NCBI RefSeq assembly: GCF_002995845.1
Contig: NZ_PVXP01000002.1
Coordinates: 1 to 64,000, forward strand
Direction of reading: 5' to 3'
DNA length: 64,000 nt
Origin: Clostridium luticellarii
Lineage (GTDB): Bacteria > Bacillota > Clostridia > Clostridiales > Clostridiaceae
Under the pieces are notes generated by a model. It was not told the DNA's origin and did not search any database. It saw nothing but the letters and a program-made list of their open reading frames with translations. A program made the translations under genes and the position numbers. Below, one piece after another: positions 16,901 to 28,700 of the stretch. Numbering within the stretch: position 1 is the stretch's first letter; each line of letters opens with the position of its first letter.

Positions 16901-16978
16901 ATAATGCATGAGTTTTTTCACAACACACCAGGGTAGGTTTACTTAAATAAAATGTGTTATAAACAAGGAGGAAGAATA

Positions 16979-18172
16979 ATGTCAAAAGAGAAGTTTGAAA
17001 GGACAAAACCGCATGTAAATATAGGGACAATAGGACACGTAGACCACGGTAAGACAACATTGACAGCAGCAATAACAATGGTGTTGGCAAAAGAGGGAAA
17101 GGCAGCGGCAACAAAATATGATGAGATAGATAAAGCACCGGAAGAAAAAGAGAGAGGAATAACCATAAATACTGCACATGTTGAGTACGAGACAGAAAAG
17201 AGACATTATGCACATGTGGATTGTCCTGGGCATGCAGATTATGTAAAGAACATGATAACAGGTGCGGCACAGATGGATGGAGCAATACTGGTTGTAAGCG
17301 CAGCAGATGGACCAATGCCGCAGACAAGGGAACATATACTTCTGGCAAGCAGAGTAGGAGTACAATATATAGTAGTATTTTTAAATAAGTCAGATCAGGT
17401 TGATGACCCAGAGTTATTGGAACTGGTAGAGATGGAAGTAAGGGAATTGTTAAATGAGTATGGATTTCCAGGAGATGAAGTACCAATAATAGTAGGAAGT
17501 GCATTAAAGGTACTTGAGAATCCGGATGATCCAGAAGCTACAAAATGCATACATGAATTGATGGATGCAGTAGACAATTATATACCGACACCGGACAGAC
17601 CGACAGACAAACCATTTTTGATGCCTATAGAAGATGTATTCACGATTACAGGAAGAGGAACTGTAGCTACAGGAAGAGTGGAAAGTGGAGTATTGAAAAT
17701 AGGAGACGAACTGGAGATAGTAGGATTAAAAGAAGAGAGCAAGAAGACAGTATGTACAGGAGTGGAGATGTTCAGGAAGCTTCTTGACCAGGCAATGGCA
17801 GGAGACAACATAGGGGCACTTTTAAGAGGAATACAGAGAGAGGAAGTAGAGAGAGGCCAGGTACTTGCAAAGCCAGGGACAGTACATCCTCATAAGAAAT
17901 TTGTAGGGCAGGTATATGTGCTTAAAAAAGAAGAAGGCGGAAGACACACACCATTCTTCAATGGATACAGACCGCAGTTTTATTTTAGGACTACAGACGT
18001 AACAGGAAGTATTGCACTGCCAGAAGGAGTAGAGATGGTAATGCCTGGAGACCATATAGACATGAATGTAGAACTTATAACACCGGTAGCAATGCATGAA
18101 GGGTTGAGATTTGCAATAAGAGAAGGCGGAAGAACAGTTGGTTCAGGTGTTGTTACTAAAATAGTTGAGTGA
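16979..18172 (+). CDS. tuf: Elongation factor Tu (copy 1)
   Basis: EF-Tu carries aminoacyl-tRNA to the ribosome in a GTP-dependent way. The 397-residue sequence has G1 GHVDHGKTT, switch I with [13 protein letters not shown]3 DCPGHADY, G4 NKSD (NKxD) and domains II and III of normal length. ATG 16979 follows AAGGAGGA; an in-frame upstream ATG at 16952 is before the ribosome site. Protein and, as far as I compared, nucleotide sequence equal copy 2 at 32945. Codons are strongly biased (ACA, GCA, GGA, ATA, CCG), unlike flanking genes. It is transcribed with two tRNAs, and a terminator follows. Confidence 0.98.
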   Translation: MSKEKFERTKPHVNIGTIGHVDHGKTTLTAAITMVLAKEGKAAATKYDEIDKAPEEKERGITINTAHVEYETEKRHYAHVDCPGHADYVKNMITGAAQMDGAILVVSAADGPMPQTREHILLASRVGVQYIVVFLNKSDQVDDPELLELVEMEVRELLNEYGFPGDEVPIIVGSALKVLENPDDPEATKCIHELMDAVDNYIPTPDRPTDKPFLMPIEDVFTITGRGTVATGRVESGVLKIGDELEIVGLKEESKKTVCTGVEMFRKLLDQAMAGDNIGALLRGIQREEVERGQVLAKPGTVHPHKKFVGQVYVLKKEEGGRHTPFFNGYRPQFYFRTTDVTGSIALPEGVEMVMPGDHIDMNVELITPVAMHEGLRFAIREGGRTVGSGVVTKIVE

Positions 18173-18177
18173 TTTTT

Positions 18178-18207
18178 AAGGACTGGGTTTCTCGACCTGG
18201 TCCTTTT
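18178..18207 (+). terminator. Terminator after tuf copy 1
   Basis: AAGGACTGGGT (18178-18188) pairs over its whole length, with two G-T pairs, with ACCTGGTCCTT (18195-18205), followed by TT. It lies five bases after the stop codon. Confidence 0.7.
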
Positions 18208-18310
18208 GGGAGTAAGAGGTTTTAGCTATTTATTGATTTAGTGTAAATACATGAGCAGATAAACTGTAGAAAAATCTAAAGGCATAGTTTTTAGTGCCAT
18301 TTCAATATTA

Positions 18311-18339
18311 TTGACATAAAAACTAAGTTATGATAAATT
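18311..18339 (+). promoter_or_regulatory. Promoter of rpmG-secE-nusG
   Basis: TTGACA (18311-18316) and TAAATT (18334-18339) are 17 nt apart, about 80 nt before rpmG. The remainder of the 18208-18417 gap shows nothing else clear. Confidence 0.65.
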
Positions 18340-18417
18340 AAATAGGTAATGCATAAATTTAAAAATTTAGATTTTTAATTGAGTATATACTTGACTATAC
18401 CAGGAGGTGTGAAAGCA

Positions 18418-18567
18418 GTGAGAGTAAAAGTAACACTTGCATGTACGGATTGTAAACAGAGAAATTATAATACAACTAAAAATAAAAAAAATGATCCGGA
18501 TAGGCTAGAGATGAAAAAATATTGTCCATTTTGTCATAAACATACACTTCACAAGGAGACTAGGTAG
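18418..18567 (+). CDS. rpmG: 50S ribosomal protein L33
   Basis: This 49-residue large-subunit protein starts at GTG 18418 ([17 protein letters not shown]), 9 nt after CAGGAGG; an upstream in-frame ATG at 18379 would precede that site and extend the protein beyond the family's usual 49 residues. Both CxxC pairs (CTDC and CPFC) remain, so it is the zinc-binding C+ form. Its position before secE is standard. Confidence 0.95.
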   Translation: MRVKVTLACTDCKQRNYNTTKNKKNDPDRLEMKKYCPFCHKHTLHKETR

Positions 18568-18605
18568 AGGGGCCTATATTAAAATATTTGAGGATGTGAA
18601 TTAAG

Positions 18606-18836
18606 ATGGCTGAGCATGATAATGCAAAAAAGGTTAAAAAACAAGTCACACCTGAAGGTGGATTCTTTAATTTTTTTAAAGGATTAGTAGCTGAATTTAA
18701 ACGAATAACATGGCCTTCTAAAGAAAATTTAAAAAAAGTAACAATATCAGTTATTGCATTTTGTAGTATTTATGTGGTGATTGTTGGGATAATAGATTTT
18801 GGATTTAATTCTTTGGCTAAGAGCATTTTGAAATAA
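18606..18836 (+). CDS. secE: Preprotein translocase subunit SecE
   Basis: SecE is the small essential subunit of the SecYEG channel. The 76-residue protein has a charged cytoplasmic N-terminus, the conserved amphipathic segment FFKGLVAEFKRITWPSKENL, and one C-terminal membrane helix (VTISVIAFCSIYVVIVGIID). It is translated from ATG 18606 after GAGGATG. SecY is encoded later in the window at 43827. Confidence 0.95.
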   Translation: MAEHDNAKKVKKQVTPEGGFFNFFKGLVAEFKRITWPSKENLKKVTISVIAFCSIYVVIVGIIDFGFNSLAKSILK

Positions 18837-18877
18837 GAATAAAAAGGAGGTAGGGACTAAGTGCTGTCCCTAGGATT

Positions 18878-19399
18878 ATGGCAGATAAAGCTAAGTGGTA
18901 TGTAGTTCATACATATTCTGGTTATGAAAATAAGGTTAAAGCTAACCTTGAAAAAACAATAGAGAATAGGGAACTATATGATTGGATAGATGATGTTCAA
19001 GTACCTATGGAAGAACAGGTTGAAATTAAAGATGGTAAAAAGAGAATAACATTGAAAAAAGTATTTCCAGGATATGTTTTAATACATATGATAATGACTG
19101 ATGATTCTTGGTATATAGTTAGAAATACTAGAGGAGTCACAGGTTTTGTTGGACCTGGTTCTAAGCCTGTTCCACTTACTGATGAAGAAGTAAAAGACAT
19201 GGGAATTAGTGAAAAACCTGTAAATGTGGATATATCGGTAGGTGAAAATATAAAGGTAAAATCTGGCCCACTTGAGAATTTTTTAGCTGTTATCCAAGAA
19301 ATAAATACTGAAAAGAAGAAAATTAAGGCTTTGGTCAACATGTTTGGCAGGGAAACCCCTGTTGAGCTTGATTTCAATCAAATAGAAAAGATAGAGTAA
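18878..19399 (+). CDS. nusG: Transcription termination/antitermination factor NusG
   Basis: NusG binds RNA polymerase and affects pausing and coupling with ribosomes. The 173-residue protein has the NGN domain (KWYVVHTYSGYENKVKANL, then FPGYVLI) and a C-terminal KOW domain (GPLENFLAVIQEINTEKKKI). The ATG at 18878 is somewhat far from AAAGGAGG at 18841-18848, about 29 nt; no better in-frame start is seen, so initiation may depend on coupling or local structure. Confidence 0.95.
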   Translation: MADKAKWYVVHTYSGYENKVKANLEKTIENRELYDWIDDVQVPMEEQVEIKDGKKRITLKKVFPGYVLIHMIMTDDSWYIVRNTRGVTGFVGPGSKPVPLTDEEVKDMGISEKPVNVDISVGENIKVKSGPLENFLAVIQEINTEKKKIKALVNMFGRETPVELDFNQIEKIE

Positions 19400-19471
19400 T
19401 TATTGGAATGAAAGTTCCAATAGGTGAAAAGTATTTTTGCCGAATTACTAAATAATAGGAGGTGTATATTT

Positions 19472-19897
19472 ATGGCTAAGAAAGTAGTGGGAATGATAAA
19501 ACTTCAACTTCCTGCAGGGAAAGCAACACCAGCTCCACCGGTTGGTCCAGCACTTGGACAGCATGGTGTGAATATTATGGGTTTTTGTAAGGAGTTCAAT
19601 GCTAAGACTGCTAGCCAGGCAGGCCTGATAATTCCAGTAGTGATTACTGTGTATCAGGATAGATCTTTTAGTTTTATACTGAAGACTCCACCAGCAGCAG
19701 TATTGCTTAAAAAGGCTGTAGGAATAGAAAGTGGTTCTGGAGTGCCTAATAAGACTAAGGTTGCCAAGGTGACCAAAGAACAGCTTAAGCAGATTGCTGA
19801 AACAAAAATGCCAGATTTAAATGCTGGATCCATTGAGGCTGCTATGAAAATGGTAGCAGGCACTGCACGAAGCATGGGAATAACTGTAGAAGAATAA
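19472..19897 (+). CDS. rplK: 50S ribosomal protein L11
   Basis: L11 forms the base of the L7/L12 stalk in the GTPase centre. The 141-residue sequence starts [20 protein letters not shown] and has the conserved [22 protein letters not shown] and C-terminal rRNA-binding [11 protein letters not shown] 19472 follows AGGAGGTG with proper spacing; a longer reading from 19424 is not supported. L11-L1-L10-L12 order is the usual stalk operon. Confidence 0.97.
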   Translation: MAKKVVGMIKLQLPAGKATPAPPVGPALGQHGVNIMGFCKEFNAKTASQAGLIIPVVITVYQDRSFSFILKTPPAAVLLKKAVGIESGSGVPNKTKVAKVTKEQLKQIAETKMPDLNAGSIEAAMKMVAGTARSMGITVEE

Positions 19898-19953
19898 CTG
19901 ATTTAAATATGTGGGAGGTATAATGCCGTTAATACCACCAAGGAGGATTTGAA

Positions 19954-20643
19954 ATGGGAAAGAAATATGTAGAAAGCGTTAAGCTTATTGATAGGAGTAC
20001 ATTGTATACCCCTTCAGAAGCTATAGATCTTGCACTTAAGACATCTAAAGCAAAATTTGATGAAACTATAGAATTAGCACTGAAGCTTGGAGTTGATCCA
20101 AGGCATGCAGATCAGCAGGTTAGAGGAGCCGTGGTTCTTCCTCATGGAACTGGTAAAAAAGTTAGAGTTTTAGTATTTGCAAAGGGTGCTAAAGTTGAAG
20201 AGGCTCAAAATGCAGGAGCTGATTATGTAGGATCAGATGAGTATGTTCAGAAGATCCAGAATGAAAATTGGTTTGATTTTGATGTAGTTGTAGCTACACC
20301 TGATATGATGGGAATTGTAGGTAGATTAGGTAGAATACTTGGACCTAAAGGACTAATGCCAAATCCAAAATCTGGTACAGTTACATTTGATGTTGCGAAA
20401 GCAATAGAAGAAATTAAAGCAGGTAAAGTTGAGTATAGAGTTGACAAGACTTCGATAATTCATGTTCCGATAGGAAAAAAATCTTTTGAAGCACAGAAAT
20501 TATTGGAAAATTTTCATGTGCTAATGGAGGCTGTAGTAAAGGCAAAGCCTGCAGCAGCTAAAGGTCAATATTTAAAATCTGTAGTAATATCAAGCACTAT
20601 GGGACCAGGAATAAAAATAAACTCAGCAAAGGTTCTTGACTAA
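19954..20643 (+). CDS. rplA: 50S ribosomal protein L1
   Basis: L1 binds the mobile L1 stalk of 23S rRNA and helps release deacylated tRNA from the E site. The 229-residue protein has the two-domain L1 form, with [16 protein letters not shown] early and [20 protein letters not shown] in the second domain. The start follows AAGGAGGA. In many bacteria L1 also represses its own operon; no such element is clear here. Confidence 0.97.
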   Translation: MGKKYVESVKLIDRSTLYTPSEAIDLALKTSKAKFDETIELALKLGVDPRHADQQVRGAVVLPHGTGKKVRVLVFAKGAKVEEAQNAGADYVGSDEYVQKIQNENWFDFDVVVATPDMMGIVGRLGRILGPKGLMPNPKSGTVTFDVAKAIEEIKAGKVEYRVDKTSIIHVPIGKKSFEAQKLLENFHVLMEAVVKAKPAAAKGQYLKSVVISSTMGPGIKINSAKVLD

Positions 20644-20697
20644 TATTGACTTAAATAATTAATTCGTATATAATAACTAACAGTTTAATAAGTAAAT

Positions 20698-20803
20698 ACT
20701 CCGTAGACGATAGGTGCAAAAGCACAACGGGAAGCCCAACCTATTCAGGATTCCAATATAAAAATTATGTGGTCTCTCTGCGTCTAAGGGGAGGCTTTTA
20801 TTT
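20698..20803 (+). promoter_or_regulatory. L10-type ribosomal leader
   Basis: The rplA-rplJ gap has the hallmarks of the L10(L8) leader of low-GC bacteria: a closing helix TAGACG/CGTCTA (20704-20709 and 20781-20786), an inner helix ATAGGT/ACCTAT, and a 3' segment GGGGAGGCTTTTATTT that can act as a terminator and whose GGCTT could alternatively pair with AAGCC at 20732-20736. In that family L10-L12 binding attenuates stalk-protein synthesis. Borders are approximate. Confidence 0.8.
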
Positions 20804-20844
20804 ATATATTGTTTTAAGTTAAACTGTGAGGAGGTGGATACACA

Positions 20845-21345
20845 GTGGGAAAAAATAGAGAAGTAAAAGAAGCAAAGGTTAAAGAGATCAAGGAGAAAAT
20901 GGAGAAGGCTCAAAGTATAATATTTGCCAAGTATCAGGGATTAACTGTAGAGGAAGATACGAAACTCAGGAAAAATTTGAGAGAAGCAGGTGTAGAATAT
21001 AAAGTTTATAAAAATACACTGGCTAAGTTAGCTGCAAAAGAATTGGGATTCGATGAAGTGGAAAATGTTTTTGCAGGACCGATATCAACTGCATTTGGAT
21101 ATGATGATCCAGCTGCACCAGCTAGGGTTCTCAATGATTTTTCAAAAGATCATAAAATGTTGGAATTGAAAGGCGGAGTTGTTCAAGGAGAGATATTTGA
21201 TATAGATAAAGTTAAACAACTTGCAACAATACCACCTAAGGATGTTCTTATTGCAAAATTGCTTGGAAGCTTCAAAGCTCCATTATCAAATTTTGTATAT
21301 TTGATAAATGCAATTTCAGAAAAACAAAAATCACAGGAAGATTAA
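20845..21345 (+). CDS. rplJ: 50S ribosomal protein L10
   Basis: L10 anchors the L7/L12 dimers to 23S rRNA. The 166-residue protein has the RNA-binding N-terminal domain ([16 protein letters not shown]) and a C-terminal helix for L12. GTG 20845 follows GAGGAGGTG. The upstream L10 leader suggests feedback control of rplJ-rplL. Confidence 0.96.
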   Translation: MGKNREVKEAKVKEIKEKMEKAQSIIFAKYQGLTVEEDTKLRKNLREAGVEYKVYKNTLAKLAAKELGFDEVENVFAGPISTAFGYDDPAAPARVLNDFSKDHKMLELKGGVVQGEIFDIDKVKQLATIPPKDVLIAKLLGSFKAPLSNFVYLINAISEKQKSQED

Positions 21346-21373
21346 TTTAAAGAAATTTTGGAGGTGTTCATTA

Positions 21374-21745
21374 ATGAGTAAAGAAGAAATCATTCAAGCT
21401 ATAAAAGAAATGAGTGTTTTAGAATTAAATGAATTAGTAAAAGCATGCGAGGAAGAATTTGGAGTAAGTGCAGCAGCTCCAGTAGCAGTAGCAGGTGCTG
21501 GTGCAGCAGGTGCTGCAAATCCAGCAGAAGAGAAAACAGAATTTGATGTAATACTTAAAGCAGCAGGTGGAGAGAAGATAAAAGTTATAAAGGCAGTTAG
21601 AGAAGTGACAGGATTGGGATTAAAAGATGCAAAAGGTTTGGTTGATGGTGCTCCTAAACCAATAAAAGAAGGAGTAAGTAAAGAAGATGCTGATGCTTTA
21701 AAAGCTAAGTTTGAAGAAATTGGTGCTGAAGTAGAAGTAAAGTAA
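21374..21745 (+). CDS. rplL: 50S ribosomal protein L7/L12
   Basis: L7/L12 is the multicopy stalk protein that recruits translation GTPases. The 123-residue sequence has the N-terminal dimerisation helix, an alanine-rich hinge (around residues 35-52) and the C-terminal domain with [23 protein letters not shown] 21374 is preceded by GGAGGTG; an upstream in-frame ATG (21308) lies inside rplJ and is not used in my call. A strong terminator follows. Confidence 0.97.
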   Translation: MSKEEIIQAIKEMSVLELNELVKACEEEFGVSAAAPVAVAGAGAAGAANPAEEKTEFDVILKAAGGEKIKVIKAVREVTGLGLKDAKGLVDGAPKPIKEGVSKEDADALKAKFEEIGAEVEVK

Positions 21746-21762
21746 AGCATAAAAATATTTAC

Positions 21763-21802
21763 ATAAAGAGGTACTTTAAATTAAAGTACCTCTTTATTGT
21801 TT
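21763..21802 (+). terminator. Terminator after rplL
   Basis: ATAAAGAGGTACTTTAA (21763-21779) is fully complementary to TTAAAGTACCTCTTTAT (21781-21797); the innermost bases open into a short loop. TGTTTT follows. Confidence 0.9.
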
Positions 21803-21836
21803 TAAGAATATTTTTAGTGATCACAAAAATTTATTA

Positions 21837-21865
21837 TTGACAAATGATATATATTATGGTAACAT
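21837..21865 (+). promoter_or_regulatory. rpoBC promoter, distal
   Basis: TTGACA (21837-21842) and TAACAT (21860-21865) are 17 nt apart, downstream of the rplL terminator. Confidence 0.65.
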
Positions 21866-21922
21866 GGTAAATTGCATTGATTAGTATAAAATTAATATAC
21901 AATATACTATATTTAGAAAAAA

Positions 21923-21952
21923 TTGAATTAATTGCAAAAAAAAGGTTATAAT
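21923..21952 (+). promoter_or_regulatory. rpoBC promoter, proximal
   Basis: TTGAAT (21923-21928) and a perfect TATAAT (21947-21952) are 18 nt apart, about 95 nt before rpoB. Two promoters after a strong terminator suggest that rpoBC is set separately from the stalk genes. Confidence 0.6.
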
Positions 21953-22045
21953 AATTTGATGGCAATAATAAGCCCATAAACATACATAGTTAGGTAAGAT
22001 GGATGTTTTTGGTTATTTTTAGTTTATACAAGGGGTGAAAAATCA

Positions 22046-25000
22046 ATGGTACATCCTGTCCAGGTTGGTAAAAGAACAAGAATGAGCTTTTCCAGACTTA
22101 AAGAAATAGGCCACATGCCTAATTTAATTGAGGTACAGTTAGATTCTTACAATTGGTTTTTGAAAGAAGGCTTACAAGAGGTATTTGATGATATTAATCC
22201 TATTCAAGATTATACTGCAAATCTTAATTTAGAGTTTGTAGGGTACAAATTGGATATGGACAATATCAAATATTCTGTAGAAGAATGCAAAGAGAGAGAT
22301 GCAACTTATGCGGCGCCTCTGAAAGTAAAAGTAAGATTACTTAATAAGGAAACCGGTGAAGTTAAAGAGCAGGAAGTTTTTATGGGAGACTTTCCGCTAA
22401 TGACAGAGCAAGGAACTTTTATAATTAATGGAGCAGAGAGAGTTATAGTCAGTCAACTTGTAAGATCTCCAGGTGTATATTATGATGTGTCTGTTGATAA
22501 AACGGGTAAGGATCTTTTCTCTTCAACAGTAATACCCAATAGGGGAGCTTGGTTGGAATATGAAACTGATTCTAATAACATAATATATGTTAGAATAGAT
22601 AAAACTAGAAAATTACCTATAACTATTCTTGTGAGAGCTATGGGTTACAGCACTGATGCGGAAATTACTAATTTCTTTGGAGAGGATGAGAGGTTAAAGG
22701 CCACAATTGAAAAGGACAATACTAAGACACATGAAGAGGCCTTGCTTGAAATATATAAAAGATTGAGACCGGGAGAACCACCTACAGTAGACAGTGCTCA
22801 ATCACTTATAGACTCTTTGTTTTTTGATCCTAAAAGATATGATCTTTCCAGAGTGGGAAGATATAAGTTTAATAAGAAATTGGCACTTTATCTTAGAATA
22901 ACTAATCAAATATCGGCACAAGATATAGTGAATCCACAGACAGGTGAAATACTTGTACAAAAAGGTGAAAGAATAAATAGAGAAAAAGCCATGGAAATTC
23001 AACAGTGTGGAGTAAATATAGTAGATATTCAGGTGGAGGATACCACACTCAGAGTAATAAGTAATCATTTTGTTGACATACGTAATTTTGTTGATTTTAA
23101 TATAGATGATTTGAATATAAAGGAAAATGTACATTATCCTACATTGAAGGGAATTTTGGATAATTACAGCGATGAAGAAAATATAAAGGAACAGATATCA
23201 AAGCACATTCATGATTTAATTCCCAAACATATAATTAAAGACGACATTTTTGCCACAGTCAGTTATGAACTGGGATTAGCTTATGGAATTGGAAATACTG
23301 ATGATATAGACCATCTTGGCAATAGAAGACTCAGATCTGTAGGGGAATTGCTCCAAAATCAATTCAGAATAGGTCTTTCCAGGATGGAAAGAGTAGTTAA
23401 AGAAAGAATGACCATACAGGATCAGGAAGTCATAACACCTCAGGCTTTAATAAATATAAGACCTGTGGCAGCATCCATAAAAGAATTTTTCGGAAGTTCT
23501 CAGCTTTCGCAGTTTATGGATCAGACTAATCCACTTTCAGAGCTTACGCATAAAAGGAGATTGTCAGCGTTGGGACCGGGTGGGCTTTCGAGAGAGAGAG
23601 CCGGATTTGAAGTAAGGGATGTTCACCATTCGCATTATGGAAGAATGTGTCCAATAGAAACGCCGGAAGGTCCAAATATAGGGCTTATCAATTCTCTTGC
23701 ATCCTATGCGAAAGTTAATGAATATGGTTTTATAGAAACTCCTTATAGGAAAGTAGATAAGAAGAATAAAAGAGTTACCAATGAAATTGTATATATGACA
23801 GCAGACGAAGAGGATCAATATTTAATAGGGCGTGCCAATGAACCTATTGAAGAAGATGGCAGTTTTATAGATGATAAAATTACAGTTAGAGATCAAGAAG
23901 ATGTCATTGTAGTACCGGCGGAAGATGTTGATTATATGGATGTATCTCCAAGACAATTGGTTTCAGTTGCAACTGCTATGATACCATTTCTTGAAAATGA
24001 TGATGCAAGCCGTGCACTTATGGGATCCAATATGCAAAGACAGGCAGTACCTCTTTTAAAACCTGAAGCACCTATTGTGGGAACAGGTATTGAATATAAA
24101 GCGGCTGTGGATTCAGGGGTACTTCCTAAAGCTAAAAATGCTGGTGTGGTTTCATATGTATGTGCCAATGAAATAAGGGTAAAAAGAGATTCCGACGGAG
24201 GAACAGATATTTATAGATTGCTTAAATTTCAGAGATCCAATCAGGGTACATGTATAAATCAAAGACCCATAGTTGAAAAGGGAGAAATAGTTCAAAAAGG
24301 AACAGTTTTGGCAGATGGTCCATCTACGGATCTCGGAGAAATAGCTCTTGGCAAGAATATCAGGATGGGTTTTACTACCTGGGAAGGATATAATTATGAA
24401 GATGCAATGCTTATATCTGAAGAACTGGTAAAAAAGGATGTATTTACTTCAATTCATATTGAAGAATATGAATCTGAAGCTAGAGACACGAAACTTGGAC
24501 CTGAGGAAATTACCAGGGATATACCAAATGTAGGAGAAGATGCATTAAAAGACATAGATGAAAGAGGAATTATAAGAATAGGTGCTGAAGTTAGAGCTGG
24601 AGACATATTGGTGGGGAAGGTAACCCCTAAAGGTGAGACTGAGCTAACAGCAGAGGAAAGACTTTTAAGAGCTATATTTGGTGAGAAAGCCAGAGAAGTA
24701 AGGGATACTTCTCTTAGAGTACCTCATGGTGAATCAGGTATAATTGTGGATGTGAAAGTGTTTACTAGAGAAAATGGAGATGAACTTTCACCGGGGGTCA
24801 ATAAACTTGTCAGATGTTATATAGCTCAAAAACGTAAGATATCTGTTGGAGATAAAATGGCAGGTAGACATGGTAATAAAGGTGTTATATCCAGAGTGCT
24901 GCCAGAAGAAGATATGCCTTTTCTTCCAGATGGAAGACCTCTGCAGATATGCTTGAATCCGCTTGGTGTACCTTCACGTATGAATATAGGTCAGGTGCTT

Positions 25001-25774
25001 GAGGTTCATTTAGGTCTAGCTGCCAGTGAAATGGGATGGCATATAGCAACTCCAGTTTTTGATGGAGCAACGGAAGAGGATATAGTATCCTGTCTTAAAA
25101 AAGCGGGATACAGGGAAGACGGGAAAACCATATTATATGATGGTAGAACTGGAGAGGAATTTAATCGGCCTATAACAATAGGATATATGTATATCTTAAA
25201 ATTAGCACATTTAGTTGATGATAAAATTCATGCCAGATCTACTGGACCGTATTCACTGGTAACTCAGCAGCCTCTGGGTGGTAAAGCTCAGTTTGGAGGA
25301 CAAAGATTTGGTGAAATGGAAGTATGGGCTTTGGAAGCATATGGTGCAGCACATACCCTTCAAGAAATATTGACAGTTAAATCTGATGATGTAGTTGGAA
25401 GAGTTAAAACCTATGAGGCTATTGTGAAGGGCGAAAATATACCTGAACCTGGTGTACCAGAATCTTTTAAGGTACTTATAAAGGAATTGCAGGCACTATG
25501 CTTGGATGTAAAAGTATTGAATGATGAAAATGAAGAAATTAAACTTAAAGAATCTGTAGACGATGAAATGGAAAATCTGGATGTTAACATAGAGGGAAAT
25601 GAAGATTTTGCGGCACCATCTCAGAATGGCAGTTACAGCAAGAAAGAAAAAGGTCATGAAGAAAATAGCGGTGATTCAGATAACAGCGATAATAGCGACG
25701 AAGAGTTGGATTTGAATTATGAGGACTTGAATTTAGACGATCTGGGAATAGATGATTTTAATGATGAACATTAG
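22046..25774 (+). CDS. rpoB: DNA-directed RNA polymerase subunit beta
   Basis: The 1242-residue beta subunit has all major conserved blocks: the N-terminal [18 protein letters not shown] region, the rifampicin-site segment [20 protein letters not shown] with the following [30 protein letters not shown], and the C-terminal [18 protein letters not shown]. No substitution at the classic rifampicin residues (Q, D, H, S) stands out. The C-terminus has an acidic, low-complexity tail rich in D, E, N and S (about the last 90 residues). rpoC follows after 17 nt. Confidence 0.98.
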   Translation: MVHPVQVGKRTRMSFSRLKEIGHMPNLIEVQLDSYNWFLKEGLQEVFDDINPIQDYTANLNLEFVGYKLDMDNIKYSVEECKERDATYAAPLKVKVRLLNKETGEVKEQEVFMGDFPLMTEQGTFIINGAERVIVSQLVRSPGVYYDVSVDKTGKDLFSSTVIPNRGAWLEYETDSNNIIYVRIDKTRKLPITILVRAMGYSTDAEITNFFGEDERLKATIEKDNTKTHEEALLEIYKRLRPGEPPTVDSAQSLIDSLFFDPKRYDLSRVGRYKFNKKLALYLRITNQISAQDIVNPQTGEILVQKGERINREKAMEIQQCGVNIVDIQVEDTTLRVISNHFVDIRNFVDFNIDDLNIKENVHYPTLKGILDNYSDEENIKEQISKHIHDLIPKHIIKDDIFATVSYELGLAYGIGNTDDIDHLGNRRLRSVGELLQNQFRIGLSRMERVVKERMTIQDQEVITPQALINIRPVAASIKEFFGSSQLSQFMDQTNPLSELTHKRRLSALGPGGLSRERAGFEVRDVHHSHYGRMCPIETPEGPNIGLINSLASYAKVNEYGFIETPYRKVDKKNKRVTNEIVYMTADEEDQYLIGRANEPIEEDGSFIDDKITVRDQEDVIVVPAEDVDYMDVSPRQLVSVATAMIPFLENDDASRALMGSNMQRQAVPLLKPEAPIVGTGIEYKAAVDSGVLPKAKNAGVVSYVCANEIRVKRDSDGGTDIYRLLKFQRSNQGTCINQRPIVEKGEIVQKGTVLADGPSTDLGEIALGKNIRMGFTTWEGYNYEDAMLISEELVKKDVFTSIHIEEYESEARDTKLGPEEITRDIPNVGEDALKDIDERGIIRIGAEVRAGDILVGKVTPKGETELTAEERLLRAIFGEKAREVRDTSLRVPHGESGIIVDVKVFTRENGDELSPGVNKLVRCYIAQKRKISVGDKMAGRHGNKGVISRVLPEEDMPFLPDGRPLQICLNPLGVPSRMNIGQVLEVHLGLAASEMGWHIATPVFDGATEEDIVSCLKKAGYREDGKTILYDGRTGEEFNRPITIGYMYILKLAHLVDDKIHARSTGPYSLVTQQPLGGKAQFGGQRFGEMEVWALEAYGAAHTLQEILTVKSDDVVGRVKTYEAIVKGENIPEPGVPESFKVLIKELQALCLDVKVLNDENEEIKLKESVDDEMENLDVNIEGNEDFAAPSQNGSYSKKEKGHEENSGDSDNSDNSDEELDLNYEDLNLDDLGIDDFNDEH

Positions 25775-25791
25775 GAAGGGAGGATGTACCC

Positions 25792-28700
25792 TTGTTTGAA
25801 TTAAATAATTTTGATGCACTACAAATAGGTTTAGCTTCACCGGAAAAAATAAGAGAATGGTCAAGAGGTGAGGTAAAAAAGCCCGAGACAATAAATTATA
25901 GAACGTTAAAGCCTGAAAGAGATGGCCTGTTTTGTGAAAGAATTTTTGGACCAACTAAAGACTGGGAATGTCACTGTGGTAAATACAAAAGAATTAGATA
26001 TAAAGGTATAGTTTGTGACAGGTGTGGTGTGGAGGTAACAAAGGCAAAGGTTAGACGTGAAAGAATGGGCCATATAGAACTTGCAGCTCCAGTATCGCAT
26101 ATATGGTACTTTAAAGGGATACCATCCCGTATGGGACTCATTTTAGATATGTCACCAAGGGCATTGGAAAAGGTGTTATATTTTGCATCATATGTGGTTT
26201 TGGAACCTAAGGCAACTCAGCTTTTGAAAAAGCAGCTTCTTACGGAAAAAGAATACAGGGAAGCTGTGGATAAGTACGGAGAACAAAATTTTGTTGCAGG
26301 TATGGGAGCAGAATCCATCAAGAAACTTCTGGAAGAAATAAATTTGGATGAACTGTCTGAGGGATTAAAAGAAGATTTAAAAAACAGCACAGGGCAAAAA
26401 AAGGTAAGGATAATAAGAAGGCTTGAGGTAGTTGAATCTTTTAGAAAATCAGGCAATAAGCCCGATTGGATGATCATTGATGTTATACCTGTAATACCAC
26501 CGGATTTAAGGCCTATGGTTCAATTGGATGGAGGAAGATTTGCTACATCGGATTTAAATGATCTCTACAGGAGAGTTATAAATAGAAATAATAGACTCAA
26601 AAAATTGCTGGATTTAGGAGCACCGGATATAATAGTTAGAAATGAGAAGAGAATGCTTCAGGAAGCGGTAGATGCTCTTATAGACAATGGAAGAAGAGGG
26701 AGACCGGTAACAGGACCTGGAAATAGGCCTTTAAAATCATTATCTGACATGCTTAAGGGTAAGCAGGGAAGATTCAGACAGAATTTACTTGGGAAACGTG
26801 TAGATTATTCAGGACGTTCTGTTATAGTAGTTGGACCTGAACTTAAAATGTATCAGTGTGGATTGCCTAAGGAAATGGCTCTTGAATTATTCAAACCATT
26901 TGTAATGAAGAAATTGGTTGCCAGCGGTTTGGCCCATAATATTAAAAGTGCCAAGAGAATGGTGGAAAGAGTACAGACTCAAGTATGGGATGTATTAGAA
27001 GAAGTAATATCAGATCATCCAGTACTTTTAAATCGTGCTCCAACTCTTCATAGATTGGGTATTCAGGCATTTCAACCTGTACTTGTAGAGGGTAGAGCTA
27101 TAAAACTTCATCCACTTGCTTGCACAGCGTATAATGCGGATTTTGATGGTGACCAAATGGCAGTGCATGTTCCACTTTCAGTTGAAGCTCAAGCTGAAGC
27201 TAGATTCTTAATGCTTGCTGCTCATAATATACTGAAACCTTCAGATGGAAAACCAGTAGTTGTTCCTACACAGGATATGGTGCTTGGTTCATATTATTTA
27301 ACAGTAGAGAAAGATGGAGCTAAAGGAGAGGGAAGGATGTTTTCCTCACCTGAAGAAGTTATAATGGCATATCAGTTGAAGCAGGTTGACATCAATGCCA
27401 AAATAAAAGTAAGAATGAGAAAAATTAAAGATGGAAAGTCTATCAGTGGTATAATTGATACTACTCCAGGTAAAGTAATATTTAATGAATCAATACCACA
27501 GGATTTGGGATTTGTAGATAGAAGTGTACCTGGAAATGAATTTAAATTAGAGATTGATTTCCTTGTGGCCAAGAAAAACCTAGGTAAAATAATAAATAAA
27601 TGTTATATGAAGCATGGAGCTACTCAAACGTCTATAATGCTGGATAAGATAAAAGCCAGAGGATATCATTATTCAACTATAAGTGGTATTACTGTTTCTA
27701 CTTCAGATATGGTAGTTCCTGAGGCTAAGAAGAGGCTTTTGAATGAATCAGATCAGGCTGTAGATAAGATAGAAAAGATGTATAGAAGGGGATTTATATC
27801 TGAAGAAGAGAGGTACCAAAGGGTAATAGAAAAATGGACTAAAACCACAGAAGACGTGGCCGATGCACTTATGGATAATCTGGATAAATTCAATCCAATA
27901 TTTATGATGGCCGATTCAGGGGCAAGAGGTTCTAAAAGTCAGATCAAACAACTTGCTGGTATGAGAGGACTTATGGCTAACCCTTCGGGAAAGATAATAG
28001 AACTTCCAATAAGATCCTCTTTCAGAGAAGGACTGGATGTACTTGAATACTTTATATCGACTCATGGTGCCAGAAAAGGTAATGCGGATACTGCTTTAAA
28101 GACAGCGGATTCAGGATATCTTACAAGAAGACTTGTAGATGTAAGTCAGGATGTTATAGTAAGAGAGGAAGACTGTGGTACTCATGAAGGATATGATATA
28201 ACGGAAATAAAAGAGGGAAATGAAGTAATAGAAAGTTTATCAGAGAGGCTTACAGGAAGATATTCGGCAGAGGATATTAAAAATCCCCAAACAGGTGAGA
28301 TAATAGTAAAAAAAGATTCCTATATGGATTCTAATACAGCACATAAAATAGAGGATTCTGGAATAAAGAAAGTAAAAATAAGATCTGTATTTACTTGTAG
28401 ATCCCGCCACGGAGTGTGTGCAAAATGTTATGGTATGAATATGGCCACTGCCAAGAAAATTGACATAGGAGAATCAGTGGGTATAATAGCTGCACAAAGT
28501 ATAGGCGAACCTGGTACGCAGTTAACAATGAGAACTTTCCACACTGGCGGAGTTGCAGGTTCTGATATAACTCAAGGTCTTCCGAGAGTTGAAGAATTAT
28601 TTGAAGCAAGAAAACCAAAAGGATTGGCTATAGTAAGTGAGGTTTCAGGAACTGTAAAAATGGAGGAAACTAAAAAGAAGAGAAGTGTATCTGTAATTAC

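Noticed and set aside
16851-17504. Long antisense open reading frames opposite both tuf genes (also 32886-33470)
   Set aside because: They mirror the codon bias of tuf, are rich in Leu, Pro and His, have no ribosome sites and duplicate exactly with tuf.
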